From positions 292,148,205 to 292,212,204 of the forward strand of contig CM077665.1 of assembly GCA_039707655.1 (NCBI GenBank): 64,000 nucleotides of DNA, given 5' to 3'. This stretch comes from Elymus sibiricus. Taxonomy: Eukaryota > Streptophyta > Magnoliopsida > Poales > Poaceae. Made by a program: the position numbers and the translations under genes. Under the pieces are notes generated by a model. The model did not search any database. It had not been told where the DNA came from and worked only from the letters and a program-made list of their open reading frames with translations. Of the stretch, positions 11,754-23,822 are shown piece by piece; position 1 is the stretch's first letter, and every line of letters starts with the position of its first letter.

Positions 11754-12080
11754 ACTTGACCGATGGGCTACTCTTTTGGCTTCCTCTTTCTCTTCGAGGA
11801 GTTCTCCTGTTTGAAGGAAATGGACTATATGATGTGCCTAGGTTGGAGCCTGTGGCTCGACAACAAGGACTAAAGGCATCTCTTCGTCTCCGGGAGCACT
11901 TGTCTCGACCGTTAGACCCTGAGGTCCAGCGGGAGGGAGCTGCTCGTCAACCGGAGAGGGATTTTCCCCGCCAGCTTCTCTACCAGCGGCTTTGGGAAGC
12001 TCTGCCGGGAAATGCTTGCAGGAGTTCAGCTTTCTTCTCTTCTTGGAAATCGTTGATGGGGATACTGATGGTTGAGTGAG

Positions 12081-12949
12081 TCAGAGAACAAAGGTTCTTG
12101 GTTCCACAAGAAGTTTCTGCGCAGCGCACTTTGATAGATGGTCAGCAATGCAGTTTTCTGCCCGTGGCACATGCTCTGTTTGCAGTCCATCAAAATGCTC
12201 CTCCAATTTCCCCACTTCTTCTACGTATGCCTCCATTAGTGGGCTCTGGCAATCCTTGTTGACTTGCTTCATCACAAGCTGAGAATCTCCTTGGATGATC
12301 AGCCTCTTTATTCCCAACTCCACCGCGATTCTGAGTCTGGCAAGGAGCCCGTCGTACTCTGTGGTATTGTTGGTGGCTTCCTCCCGGGGAAAGTGCTTAA
12401 GGACGACGTACTTGAGGTGCTCTCCGGTAGGGGCGATGAGGAGCACGCCTGCTCCAGCGCCCTGGAGTGAGAAAGCACCGTCAAAGTTCATGATCCAATC
12501 CTTGGGTGCTTCTTTGCCGGAGAGGATTTTCTCCCGAGCTTCATCATCTGGCGTGGGTGTCCATTTTGCAATAAACTCCGCCAACGCCCTGCTTTGAATG
12601 GTGGAAGTGCTCTCATACTTTAATCTGAAACTTGACAATTCCAGTGCCCACTCAACTATCCTGCCAGTGGCTTCGGGGTGACAACTGTTATCTCATGGGC
12701 TTGGAAGTAGTGGCACAGCTTCCTTGAGGCCATGATGAGGCCGAAGATGAGCTTTTTTACTCCAGAGTACCTTGATCTAGCCCCCTGTAGTAGGGAACTG
12801 ACAAAGTACACGGGCCGCTGCAGCATTTTCTTCTTTGCCACTTCTTTGGATCCGATGTCAACCATTTGCTGAGATCCCCCTTGATCTATGTCGGGTCCTG
12901 CCGCGGTTGATTCCTTGGAATGTACCCGTAGCTTCGAGCTCTTCATCAA
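12081..12949 (-). pseudogene. RNase H region of element A, RT missing
   Basis: Two minus-strand frames overlap in content. Residues from 12949 include RPVYFVSSLLQGA, YSGVKKLIFGL and SRKLCHYFQAH, the C-terminal end of the Gypsy RT-RNase H module. The frame from 12638 has a second RNase H-like domain with DGAF, TEYDGLL, GDSQLVM and NCIADHLSK, supplying the D-E-D-D pattern. The frames differ, so at least one indel lies between them. The RT palm and thumb, including YxDD, should precede this but are absent: the sequence passes from the protease frame straight into this region near 12860-12950. Confidence 0.8.
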
Positions 12950-14262
12950 GGATCTGCAGTTTCTCAGCCACTCTAGGGGAGATCAAGTTCAATCCGGCCC
13001 CACCGTCAACTAACATCTTAGACACCTTGAGGTTGCGGATTGCTGGTGAAACCAACAATGGCAAACATCCGACCGTAGTGGTACGGTCAGGATGATCCTC
13101 TTCGTCAAAGATGATAGGCGTGCGGGACCATCTGAGTGGCTTCCTAGATTCTGCATTAGGTTCCACAGCATTGACCTCGCATGCCCACTGCTTGAGCAGG
13201 CGGCGAGAGGAATGCAAGGATTCACCCCCGTCAACGCACATGGCTTCGGTTGCTTTCTGAAACTCCATGTCGCTGGAATCGTCATCATCATCCTCATCTT
13301 CACTCATATCATCTGTTTCCTTCTTCTCTTGGCCTCTGGCGGGTTTTTCCTTTTGCCGCGGGGTTTTGCCACGGCGACCTCCTCCGCCGCCATGGCCTTT
13401 CCCGGCAGCGCCGTCCTGGCCTTTTTCTTTGTCACGCTTCTCGTACTCGGCCCTCTGTTTCTCAACAAGTTGCTCGACCTGTCGGCATTCTTGGAGATCA
13501 TGGCCCTTGGTGCGGTGAATTTTGCAGTACGGCCCGTCGGACTTCCCGGTCTTCTCAGCGGCACCAGCCTCCCAGCAATCAGCGCACGCGGCAGCTCCCT
13601 TATCGGGGGTTCCGACTTTCGCCTTCTTGCCTGCACTGAGGTCTCCGGAGCTCTCGACAGCCAATACTGCTTTTCCCTTACGCTTCTTGTTGCACTTCCT
13701 GCTCCTTCCCTTCGGGTCGGGGGCGTCGTCGTCATCGTCAGAGTCCCCTTCGATGCCCGCCTCCTCCCCGGGAAGTCACCTTCCTTCTTCAGCTCGAGTG
13801 CACTTATCCGCCAAGGTGTAAAGCTCATTAACAGTCTTGGGGAGCTTGACATTCATCTTGGCTCGCATCCTCCTGTTGCGCACGTTCGAGTGGAACGCGG
13901 CAATCACCGCTGCCGGATGGATCTCTGGGATGTTGCGGTGCACTCGGCTGAATCTCTGGATATACTTTCTCAAGGTTTCTCCCTCCTTTTGCGGGAGGAC
14001 TTGAAGATCGCTGGGCTGGCCTGGTTCTTGATGACCACCGGTAAAGGCGCCAACGGACTCGTTGCATAGATCAGCCCAAGACGAAATGGAATTCTCTGGC
14101 AGGTGCATCAGCCATGATCTCACGTTTGGCTTGAGTGCCAAAGGGAAATAGTTGGCGAGCACCTTTTCATCTCTTCCTCCCGCAGCTTGAACAACTATCG
14201 TGTAAATGCCCAAGAACTCCGCAGGGTTCTGCTTTCCATCGTATTTCTCAGGTAGCTCAGGC
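12858..14262 (-). pseudogene. Gag core and aspartic protease of element A
   Basis: On the minus strand, from about 14262, the gag core has PEKYDGKQNPAEFLGIY, then LMHLPENSISSWADL and LRKYIQRFSRV, the retrotransposon gag domain. The frame has TGA at 13778-13776 and then continues unbroken to 12858. The middle holds YCKIHRTKGHDLQEC, a C-H-H-C knuckle-like motif typical of this lineage, and a Lys/Glu-rich linker with a run of acidic residues. The end is the protease with LVDGGAGLNLISP as the active-site loop. The frame ends soon after, where the RT should begin. Gag would form the particle and the protease would process it. Confidence 0.82.
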
Positions 14263-14567
14263 TTGAAAGCTTGGGTCGACGGCCAGCGGACCCGTCACGG
14301 CTCGCTAGTGAAGGCAGGGCAACCAACCTCGTAAGGAAGGTACCCGCCAGCACTGGGCGCGGGGTCGCCGACGTCTGGACCGTTGCGCTTGTCGGATTGA
14401 CGGTGCGCTTCCTGGCGTCACTCGATGGTGATGCACGCGTCTTCTTTACACCGGTCTTCAAGGACACGCCGTTGATCCTGGCGTTCGCGCGGGCCAGACG
14501 AGACTATGGACGCCTCATCACGCTCATCAGCATGCGAAGCTTGCTGCGGCTGTCTCTGGGCCTGTTG

Positions 14568-15373
14568 TCACGGAGGGGACTGCACCGTTGGGGTGGCCCC
14601 TTCGACGTGCTCGCCGCCCCGGGCCGCTGCTGCTGTTCGCGTACGTCGCGATGGCCCCGCATGCTGGGTCTTGTTGGCTTCAATGAAAGAAATCAAACTC
14701 TGAATGGTGGCTCTCCATTCATCCATCTTATCGGCCGCTGGCATGAAGTTGAGAAGCATATGGACTCGCGCCATGACCTCCTCTGTGGTGCTCGGCATGG
14801 CGAAAGAGGTGGACTCTTGGTAAGGTGAAGAGAAGCATCGCCGCGTCCTTGATGCCGTGCGCCACTCGCCGGAGCTTCTGGTGGGCAGTGGGCCGATCCT
14901 ACGGGGCTGCGGCTCTGCTGGGCACTCCGTCTTGTTCCGCACGAGGTGCACGCCGAACAATCTCGCTGGCGACGGGTGCGGCCGGAGGGTCACGCCCAAC
15001 AATCTTGCTGGCGACGGGTGCGGCCGAAGGACCGGGCGCCGCTGAGGTAGCCTCAGCCATCCGGGCGGCGGGGAGGTGACGAACGGTTGTTCCCCTCGCC
15101 CGTGGTGTCGGGGCCGAGTTCACCATGTTGTTATTGTAGCTGCTCCTATCCGGTGCCTCCTGCTCCATCTCCGGCCGTGAAGGACTGGACGGGGGCGCCG
15201 CCTATGCCGATCGCGTCGTCCACGATGCCCGCCTCGCCTGCAACCGCCACGGTGCCTATGGCGCCGGCGGCCGCGTGTGAGGAAACCTTCGAAGTGGAGG
15301 GATGCATGGCCACGCCGGATTTCTTCTTGGGAGCCATTGTTGAAGAAGATAATGATGAAGATCGATTCGCCAT
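14568..15373 (-). pseudogene. Gag N-terminal region of element A, frameshifted
   Basis: The likely start is ATG 15373 on the minus strand, about 55 bp after the LTR end, beginning MANRSSSLSSSTMAPKKKSG. The frame closes at 15146. Ala/Pro-rich coding-like sequence continues in other frames to 14568, with a repeated VASKIVG/VASEIVR motif near 14990-15040. Several indels are needed to connect it to the gag core. I call it gag only by position. Confidence 0.55.
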
Positions 15374-15405
15374 TCACGAACTCGGGTTCGCGCAAATAAT
15401 GCACG

Positions 15406-15427
15406 CCCCCTACCTGGCGCGCAAAGA
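15406..15427 (-). other. Primer binding site of element A
   Basis: On the minus strand the sequence after the 5' LTR reads TCTTTGCGCGCCAGGTAGGG. Elements C and F have TTTGGCGCGCTAGG and TTTGGCATGCCAGG at the same place, so this is the shared primer site. The tRNA could not be named. Confidence 0.6.
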
Positions 15428-16210
15428 TGTCAGGGCACGGATGCTCATGATCACCTATGGGACCAGAGGTCCCTTGTGGTTCGGCAAGGGGGGTCACGTT
15501 GCACGAAGAGCGGAGAGCATGAGACGGCGCGATGATCAAGACACAGGCATTTTACCCAGGTTCGTGCCGCTGCTTAGCGTAAAACCCTACTCCTGCTTTT
15601 TGGTGGATTGATTGGAGGAACATGAAGAACGCACAGCGCCTAACCCTGGCAAGGACTTCTGCCAGGGAAAGAGCTGCTACGCAAGTACAAGTGTTCGGGG
15701 GTCCGAATCGCAAACCTTGAGCTAGGTTGCCTTGGGCCTCCTTTTATAGCGCAAGGGGTTACAACAATGGCAAAACAGTCATTTTCTATCGATAAGATAG
15801 CTAATCAGAGCTATCATACCTAACTCTGGCATTTAGGACAAAATGCCATGATTACCTGCCTAGGTGGCGCCCGAGGGTGCATCCCCGGCAAGCTCTTGCC
15901 ACCGCTTGGTCGGTCGTTGCTTATGGTCTTGACACGCTACAGGGCGGGTGTCAACCGAGCGTAACTTGCATTCCGATGTGTCGCCACGTATTTAGCGAAA
16001 GCTGATTAGCCGCCTGAGGGCTCGACACCGCATCGATAAGTGACAGGCGTAGCGATGCGGTGGAGCGGTGGCCGGCTGGCTCGCGCCTGCCAGGGAGTGG
16101 CTTGCCGGGTCTTCTGGGAGGTGTGCATGTCTTGGTCCTCGGCAAGCGTCGAGGACGTGCTTGGCGCATTGCAGTCCGGGCTTGGGCTGCCGCGTTGAGC
16201 TTGTTGAAGT
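15428..16210 (-). repeat. 5' LTR of element A, inner part
   Basis: This segment begins TGTCAGGGCACGG and matches the 3' LTR at 7736 onwards. It is cut at 16210 by element B. GAAGT at 16206-16210 is repeated at 53607-53611. It keeps about 60 bp (around 15880-15940) that the 3' LTR lacks. The conserved LTR motif lies at 15550-15597. Confidence 0.9.
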
Positions 16211-17593
16211 TGTTGGGTTCTACCGTAGGTGCATCGCATGCCAATTAAAATCTTCCTACGTGCGGAATATCCAAGAACATGCTACAGAGATGGATCACAG
16301 ATCATTACTACTAGACGCGCGGTGTCGTGTAGCGGAAGTAGAGTTGGGGCAGCGCGTTCGCGTGGTCCGTCTCCTCCTCATTCGATCTCCCTCGAACAGC
16401 CGATCTGATCTCCCTCGTGCAGCCCGTCGCCGGATTCCACGTATAGGTTCGCCTGAGCAGCGCAAGTGCACCGCCTCCAACGGTATCCGTGCGTGTAGGA
16501 GGAACACCATGCGGCGGACTGCTAGGTCCGATCACACAGTCGGCGGCGAGTGGAGGTGGCTAGTTGCAACACATGCAAAGCCCTAATGACGGCGCCGAAG
16601 CAATCAACCAGATGGGCGTGCCGCACCTCCACGATAAATAGGCATCCGCCGTGGGCTCAACTCTTGGGCCTCGCACTGATCCTAAAGCCTACGTGTAGTT
16701 CCTTGCCTTAAGCGCGCGACCCCTTAGGTTCTTGTTCACTTGGCCGCGAGTCAAATCACATCCGACTCGACTAGTCGGTAGCAGCCTCTAGCAAAGCGTG
16801 CCGACTCCAATTGTCCGATGAAGCTGGTTAGGCGAACCTGTACTTCACACTCCCGTTCCCTTTGCCACATGATATATGTTGTCGTGCTCAAGGCGACATG
16901 GTCATCCTTGTTGCCGCACGACCTCTTTCTGGTTCCGGTGAATCCGACCAACACTTCGGATTATCTCATAATCCTCATCGCATGGCCATGCTTATCCAGG
17001 TTGGATTACCCGAGGGGCCCAGAGTATATCTCTCATCATCGGAGGGGCAAATCCCATCTTGCTCGACCATGTCTCGTAGCATGGGTCTGGATAAGCCCGA
17101 AACCTACCTTTATAACTACCCTATCATGGAGTAGCGTTTGGTTGACCCAAAGCAAGTCTGTCACCATCCTGAGTACATGCGCCAGCTCAGGTCTTAAGAC
17201 ACAGAACGTATGTTGTACTAGAGACTCACCGATGACCTATCGCTGCGTCTCATAGTTGGGTCTATCCAACTCAGTTCTTATCTCGACTCGGATCCGACTA
17301 AGTCAAATCCGACCAGATCTTTCTGAGTCCATATTATCCGGTTAGCATCAAGTGCTACATGGTCAGTGAGACCGGACCATCCACCGTGTCATATGCTAGT
17401 CTAACTGGTTGTGCGTCCACATAGCCCTTTCGACTAGGGACCATTTAGGACAGTTGTCATACAATGCATAGTCTCACAAACAAGTCACGTACTTGTTAAT
17501 ACACATCACTGATAATGTCCAAGGACTATCTTTATTCATAAACACATAGGAAATATCATCATACATGATTGCCTCTAGGGCATATCTCCAACA
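16211..17593 (-). repeat. 3' LTR of element B
   Basis: This LTR opens TGTTGGGTTCTACC and closes ATATCTCCAACA on the plus strand, and matches 52227-53606 nearly base for base. The TATA-box position reads CGATAAATAGG here but CTATATATAGG in the 5' copy, so the promoter of this copy has mutated. Small frames in it are chance frames. Confidence 0.93.
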
Positions 17594-17612
17594 GTCTCCC
17601 ACTTGCACTAGA

Positions 17613-18171
17613 GTCAATCAAATAGACATCGAATGCCCATAGCTCTAATGTGCCCCTCATGCTTGGGTTGTGGAAGCGGCTTGGTCAACGGATCTGCAAC
17701 ATTTTTATCCGTATGAATCTTTCATAACTCAGTATCACCATTCTTTACGAGCTTTCGTATCAGGTGATTCTATCGGTCTATGTGCCTAGTCTTGTGGTGT
17801 TGTCTCAGCTCCTTAGCTTGTGCAATGGCACCTTAATTGTCACAATACAGGTCCAACGGTTTTGCCCAGAACGGGAACACCAAGATCCTCCAAGAAGTTC
17901 CGAATCCAAACACCTTCCTTTGCGACTTCACAAGCCGCAATGTATTCAGCCTATGTTGTGGAGTCGGCCATCGTATCTTGCTTGGAACTCGTCCAGCTCA
18001 CTGCTCCTCCATTCATGACATACACGAATCCAGTTTGCGATCGACAATCATCCATGTCGGTTTGGAAACTAGCATCAGCATAACCCTTTACGCAGAGCTC
18101 CTCCTCACCTCCATAAACTAGGAACATCTCTTTAGTCATTTTCAGGTACTTCAGGATAGTCTTCACCGCTG
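17613..18171 (-). pseudogene. RNase H, C-terminal end of the pol of B
   Basis: Minus-strand sequence from the C insertion junction reads HWAAVKTILKYLKMTKEMFLVYGG, here split as HWAAVKTILKY and LKMTKEMFLVYGG, then VKGYADASFQTDMDDCRS and AVSWTSSKQDTMADSTT. A TAG replaces the codon before AEYIAACEVAKE. ADxSF and the later E and D residues mark Copia RNase H. Decayed matches continue to about 17613, including DKNVADPLTKPL, with further stops. The 5' part of this protein lies at 27905 and upstream across element C. Confidence 0.85.
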
Positions 18172-18176
18172 CCCAG

Positions 18177-19010
18177 TGTCGGCGTTCTGGATACCGGGGT
18201 ACCCAGACTTGCCTGCCTGCGGCCCAGGGTGTGGCCCACCTGGGGTCCGTACGGCCCCGCGCGGCTTCACTCAGGGCAAGACCCTCGCGAGAGTCCCACC
18301 CTCGCGAGGAAGACAGCGCCAAGGCGGAGAAGGGAGGCCTCCTCAGGCCTTCTCATGAGCAGCGGAGATCCCTATGCAATGCTAGGCCTCGGGAGGAGAA
18401 AGGTGACGACAGCCGAGCCAGGCGGGCGCCAGCGCGCCAGGCGAAATAGTTTCCCCTTTGGTGCAAAGGAGACAAGGATGAACACGGGTTCCCAAGGAGC
18501 CCTGCCAAAGGTTTTCATTCCGGTGCACCAAGACCGGGTCAGCGAGCGTGGCAGGACGGATGTCACCAGCGAGCCCACCACCGCGTCACCACCACCTACT
18601 TTGCAGGCAAAGACCACCTTTCATCAGGATAAGATGTACCTCCTGTCCCTTTTCAAATTTGGCCGTTGTGGGATGCCTTCACGTCATTGCGATAAGGGAA
18701 GAGGACCCGAGCCGCTATAAATAGAGGCTAGGCAGCCCGGTAGAGGAAACGAAGCGACCACTCCGCAAAGACACCACTGTACTAGTTCATCCACCAACCT
18801 CCTCGTGAGGCAATTCACCAAAAGGCAGGAGTAGGGTTTTACGCTTCGCAGCGGCCCGAACTTGGGTAAACTCTTGTGTGCCATCTTCTTCCTCGCCATC
18901 GAGCGGGGTTATCGTCTTGTGAGCTTGGGAGGGGCAAAGCTGTTGGGGAATCTTCGCACACGCCCCTCGGTTCGAATTCCTTAGGGTTTTGCGGAGCCCG
19001 AAATCCGACA
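18177..19010 (+). repeat. 5' LTR of element C
   Basis: It opens TGTCGGCGTTCTGG and closes AAATCCGACA. The TATA box CTATAAATAGAGG lies at about 18716. The shared LTR motif (GGAGTAGGGTTTTACGC, then CTTGGGTAAA) is at 18824-18870, in the presumed transcribed part. The sequence matches 27003-27837 with few differences, so the insertion is fairly recent. Confidence 0.93.
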
Positions 19011-19031
19011 TTTGGCGCGCTAGGTAGGGGG
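19011..19031 (+). other. Primer binding site of element C
   Basis: TTTGGCGCGCTAGGTAGGGG follows the LTR directly. F has TTTGGCATGCCAGG and A has TCTTTGCGCGCCAGG at the same position. The tRNA could not be assigned. Confidence 0.65.
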
Positions 19032-19081
19032 CGTGTCGGAGTCTTCCTCAAGCCTCGCTCTTCCTCCGCCTCACCGCTCCG

Positions 19082-21589
19082 ATGGCTGACGCCCGCCGAG
19101 CCTGCGCCGAGCGCCGTGCTGCCCGCGTCGCCCAGACGGCGCCCTTGGGCCGCACCGCCGCAGGCCGGTCTCCCTCCCCTGTGGCCAACGCTGCCACGGG
19201 CCCGGAGGCCCACGAGCAGCAGGATTCATCGCAGCCGGTCACCGTGCGGCTCCGCGGCCGCACCGCCACTCCATCAATCGTTCCAGCTACTGGGTCGTCC
19301 TCCCACGCCCGGCCAGGGCCGGCGCGTGGATCGGGCGCACTGAACATGGCGCGCGAGCTGCTACGCTACTGCCCCGCCCCCAACCGCCTCGACGACTGGC
19401 TCAGGCATGTCGCGGAGCTCGTCAGCACAGCCGGCGACGCTTTGATGTTCACCTACTCGTTCCGGCCCCAACCCTCCCTGGCAGGCGACGAAGTCCATGA
19501 TGTGCCGCCTCCTCCTCCCCAGCGCGACGTCGACGCCGAGCCCAGGCGTGAAGCACGCCCACGCGGCCAGCCACGCGGGCCCCCGGCGAGGGTGAGAGAA
19601 GAAGTAAGCTGCCAGGTGGTGCCACGGCCATGCGCTGACGCGCGTGCGCTCCCAGCGCCGGTGCGCCAGCGGCGTGACTGGGTGCCCTTGGAGGCGGTCA
19701 TACAAGAGCATCAAGACCAGGCTCCTCCTAAGCGCGCACCGCCCATGGGCCTGGTGGGCTACCGCGCCATCGCCCCGGGGCTCCATCCGGCCGTGTGGCC
19801 CTGCAAGTTCAAGCTTGACCTGCCTCCTCGCTACGACGGCACCCCAGACCCTGCCGAGTTCTTACAGCTCTACTCGCTGAGCATCCAGGCGGCCGGCGGG
19901 GACGACAAGGTCATGGCAACCTGGTTCCCCATGGCGCTCAAGGGTGGTGCACTCTCCTGGCTCCTCAACCTCCCGGAGGGGTCAATCACCTCCTGGGAAG
20001 ACCTGCGTGAGCGCTTCGTCGCCAACTTCCAAGGTACCTGCGACCACGCGCTTGGAGTGGGTGACCTCCGTCGTGTGAAGCAATAGCCTGAAGAGACCAT
20101 GCACAAGCTCATACAGCGTTTCACGACTACCCGCCTCAAGATCCCGAGAGCGTCAGATGAGGCCATCATCTCGGCGTTCACCGATGGCGTCAGGGATCTC
20201 AGGATGAGGGAGGAGCTGGCCATCCACGACGACCTGAGCTCGGCCTTGGAGATGTTCAACTTGGCGAACAAGTGCGCGAAGGCCGAGGAGGGCCGCCTCT
20301 CCCGCCGCGAGCTTCCAGAGGCAGAACCCGAAGACAAGAAGACCAAGGCCAAGGAACCAAAGCACAAGGCCCCCACTGTGCTAGCGGCTGAGCCTGAGAC
20401 GAAGAGCGTCCGAGACGAAGAACCCCTCGCGGGCGGACGACCATTCTGCATTTTCCATTGTACCAACAGCCACAACACCATCGACTGTCAGGAGCTCAGG
20501 GTGGTCCGTGACGAGCACTTCGGCCAGCGCCCTGGGCACACTGACTGAGGCTATGGACACGGCGGAGGCCATGGCGGAGGCCGCTGGGACAATCGGGACC
20601 CGCGTCAGGATTGGCGAGACAAGCCACGGGAGGACTGCTGGCGCGATCAAGCTTGGGAGGAGCGCTGGCGGGACGAACCTCCGGAGGGGTCACGTCGAGG
20701 CCAGCCTCGTGAGGCCCGCCCTCGCGAGGCCGGCCTTCCACCGCTGCCACCACCACCCAGAAGGAAGGAAGAGGACAGGCAGAACGACAGGGCTGGGGGC
20801 TTCCAGGAGGTCAGGGCAATAGCTTGCATCCTGGGCGGTGCCCAAGCCCCGGCATCGAACCGCGTCTTCAAGCAGTTTTCGCGGGAGGTGAACGCGGCTC
20901 TTACAAAGCTTGAGGCCACACGCCCCCTCAAGTGGTCTCAGTGCGCCATCACCTTCGACTCCAAGGATCAACTCAGATGCTCAGCCGTGGCGGGCGCACT
21001 CCCCATGCTATGCACGCCCACCATTAGCAACGTCCTCGTCACCAAGACCCTCATCGACAGCGGCGCCGGACTCAATGTCCTCTCCATCGAGACGTTCGAG
21101 ACACTCCAAGTGCCTTACGACCAGCTCATGCCAACTAAGCCTTTCTCAGGACTCACTGATGGCTCCACCGTCCCCATCGGGCAAGTGCGCCTGCCCGTCA
21201 CCTTCGGCGGGCGCAACAATTACCACACCGAGATCAGCGTCTTTTACGTCGCCCACATCCACCTCCCGTATAACGTGATCCTTGGGTACCCAGCCCTCGC
21301 CAAGTTCATGGCAGTGACCCACCACGGCTACAACGTCCTCAAGATGCCAGGGAGTAGTGGCGTCATCACTATCGCCTACGATGAGAAGGACGCCGTCTGC
21401 TCCCTCGAGCGCGCGTACCGTGCCGCGGCGGCCGAGCACTCGGACGACGAAGGAGGTGTCCTACCCCGCGAGGACATCCCCAAGAAAAAGAAGCAGCTCC
21501 TTTCCAAGGGACGCCAGGGGGCTGAAAACCCAAAGGACGACGCCTCAGGATCCGCGCCAGGGGCTCAGGCCCCTTCCTCCCTCGCATAG
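19082..21589 (+). pseudogene. Gag-protease polyprotein of element C
   Basis: One frame of 836 codons runs from ATG 19082 to TAG 21587-21589, broken only by TAG 20084-20086 and TGA 20546-20548. The N-terminus is Ala/Arg-rich. Gag core motifs include PPRYDGTPDPAEFLQLY, LLNLPEGSITSWEDLRERF and HKLIQRFTTTRL. A knuckle-like FCIFHCTNSHNTIDC lies just before the second stop. An Arg/Pro-rich linker follows, then the aspartic protease with TLIDSGAGLNVLSIE and NVILGYPALAKF, the D-S-G active site and the hydrophobic-Gly strand. ATG 19082 is the first ATG after the primer site and opens the frame. Both stops fit single C-to-T or G-to-A changes. With two readthroughs this would be an almost complete gag-protease. 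Confidence 0.9.
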
Positions 21590-21659
21590 GAAGGCGTGCC
21601 CGGCGCCTCCCTTGGGCCGGGCTTGGGGGCTTCCACCCGGAGGACTACCAACCTGACCA

Positions 21660-22110
21660 GTGAGAAAAGGGAGGTGCTCGGGCACAACTTGGGGGCGTGT
21701 GTTGCCACGCACCCATTCAAGCGAGGAGCACGGCGCGAGGCACCAAGTTCGCGGGAGTTCATCACCTGAGCAATCGAGGAGCTTCAGGAAGCACAAGCTG
21801 CGCGAGGTGGGCGCGGCCCCGCACCACCCGACGCCGTCACCGTCATCGACCCGGGCGGCGCGCCGTGCATCTGCGTCAACGTACCCAGCATCAATAGGGC
21901 CGCTTCACCAGACGTCATCTGGCCGACGCGCTTCAGTCGCGGCAGGGCTTACTCGCGCAACTACGTCCTCATGCCCTTCGGGCTGGCGAACGCGGCTGAC
22001 ACATTCCAGCGCCTTGCCCGGGTGGGCCAGGAACCGCGAGGAGTTGGAGGAGGTGCCGGGCCCGAGTGGGTGCCCCGAGCCTCCTGAGGCGACGGGCTCG
22101 TGAAGGCCAA
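21660..22110 (+). pseudogene. Remnant of RT in element C
   Basis: After the protease, short pieces in shifting frames recall the pol linker. One clear RT motif is MPFGLANAADTFQRL (near 21970-22015), the conserved MPFGLxNAxxTFQR block before the catalytic YxDD. The YxDD, thumb, RNase H and integrase are absent. The rest to 22110 is Gly/Ala-rich and unassigned. Confidence 0.65.
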
Positions 22111-22437
22111 GCTTGCGGAGGCGCAAGGCCAAGCTCCTACGACTACCTCCATGCTTCAGCGGCATCGCCACCAGGTGATCCTTTTGGCCCGTACCAGGTA
22201 ACTTTTTGGTTTGCTCAGTTTGAGGGCGCCCATCGGGCCACATTATCCTCAAGCGGCTGGAACTCATCCCGGCTGCGTCTTTCCCGCATGATTTAGACCT
22301 TTACATGCTTTCGATCTATTTCCCTAAGTATTCCTGCATGCTCGGTGCTTCGCCGCCATGAATGTCGCTACGCCCTAATGAGCCTGCCCTCGACCGCCTC
22401 ATGATTAAGGGCTGGCACGGCGTCAGTGCTGGGGTCT

Positions 22438-23670
22438 GTCCCTGCAGCGTCGACAAATCCAAGTGGTCGAGCTCTGTCTCACGGGTAACCCCGTGTACGT
22501 CACCTCGCATGGCCCTCGGTGCTTCGCCCTCGCATGAGCTAATCAGGAGTGGGTGAGTCAGGGCGCGCGACACGGTTCCGGTCGGCCTTTCACCGCAATA
22601 GGAGCCGCGCGCCGGGTGTTTCCTCCTCGGAGTTGTCGCATGAGAAGACTGGGCATGGCGTCTATGCTCGGGTCCGTCCCTGCAGCGTCGATAAATCCAA
22701 TGGCTGAGCTCTGTCTGGCGGGCCGGCCCCGTTCACGCCACCTCCTGGGGTCATTGGTGCTTGTCTTTCTCATGCGATGGCCCTTGGAAATCCATTCGGC
22801 GCAGGTTTCTCCAGAATGTACAGGACTTGAAGCAGCGACTCCCACAGGAAGATTCAGGCGCAACCCGCCTTTGAGGTAGGGCCTCGTGAGGCCTGAGCTG
22901 CCTCACGACACCCAGATACACCTCCCAGTTCTACTGTGCAGACCACGCGTACGAACTTAATGGTCTCTACATGCCCGGGGGGCTCAGGAGCCATGGCCCC
23001 CCATTCCCACGCCCAAGTGGAAGCCCCATGCTCTGCGCTGGCGGACGACACGGCCCTCCAATGGCTATGCCCACGCAAGGTGGAAGCCCTATGCTCCACG
23101 CTGGGGATAAACAACTGAGGGTGCCTTAGCGGGTGCATTCAACCTCAGGATGACCCCTCGCGGCTCCATCTCATAGCACTCCCCCAGGATGCATGCGTGA
23201 GGGGGCTGCGTGGGGGCTACGCTCAGGCCAGGCCTGGCGCGCGCCACCTCACCAGGTCCCTGGCACCTGGTCTTCACGCGTCCCTCTTGGACAAAAACAA
23301 AGGTATGGGAGCCGCTCGTACGTCATGGGGGACTCCTGAGCATTGCGACTCAGGAGCCTCACTGGTCTCGTAGCCCTTCGCCCCTTGGTATCGTCCTGGT
23401 GATCCGGACGCCCCAACGGCGGACGAGGTATGCGCGGGACCGGGCCCTGCCGACGCAGAGCTCAAGGCGCTCCGAACCCCCAAGTCAACCCCGTCTTCGC
23501 CGCGTTCCCTTCATGAGGGCTGCTCATACGTCAAGGGGGACCCTTGAGCATCGCGACTCAGGGGCCTCACTGGTCTCGTAGCCCCGCACCCCTTGGCATC
23601 GTCCTGGTGATCCGGACGCCCCAACGGCGGTCGAGGTATGCGCGGGACCTGGCCCTGAAGACGCAGAGCG
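22438..23670 (+). repeat. Non-coding 3' region of C with two sets of diverged tandem repeats
   Basis: No gene is visible between the RT remnant and the antisense gene (22111-23822). Two repeats stand out. GTCCCTGCAGCGTCGA recurs at 22438 and 22676 (period 238). A block with TCACTGGTCTCGTAGCCC, ATCGTCCTGGTGATCCGG and CGAGGTATGCGCGGGAC recurs at 23359 and 23567 (period 208). F has related repeats at 38619-38920 in inverse orientation, so they belong to the family. Confidence 0.65.
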
Positions 23671-23822
23671 TCACAGAAAGCAGGAAGGAAACGAAGCGAG
23701 GAAACAGAATCACACAGCTCAGCAGTCTTTACAAACATTAAAATGTCTCCGAAAATGCAAATAAGTCTAACGCCTCCACGAGGCACGATGAACGATTACA
23801 GGAAAAGACCCGGGAAGAAGAA

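Noticed and set aside
12980..13020. Protease of A has D-G-G in place of the usual D-S/T-G.
   Set aside because: LVDGGAGLNL-type loops are, to my knowledge, frequent in this group of plant Gypsy elements, so I do not count it as an unusual mutation.
13092..14069. A 325-codon plus-strand frame opposite the gag-protease of A.
   Set aside because: It is the mirror of the real minus-strand gag-protease frame, which carries clear motifs. There is no TATA box or domain for the plus-strand frame.
20888..21589. The protease of C as a separate gene.
   Set aside because: The frame is continuous with gag from 19082 and interrupted only by two nonsense codons, so it is part of one polyprotein.
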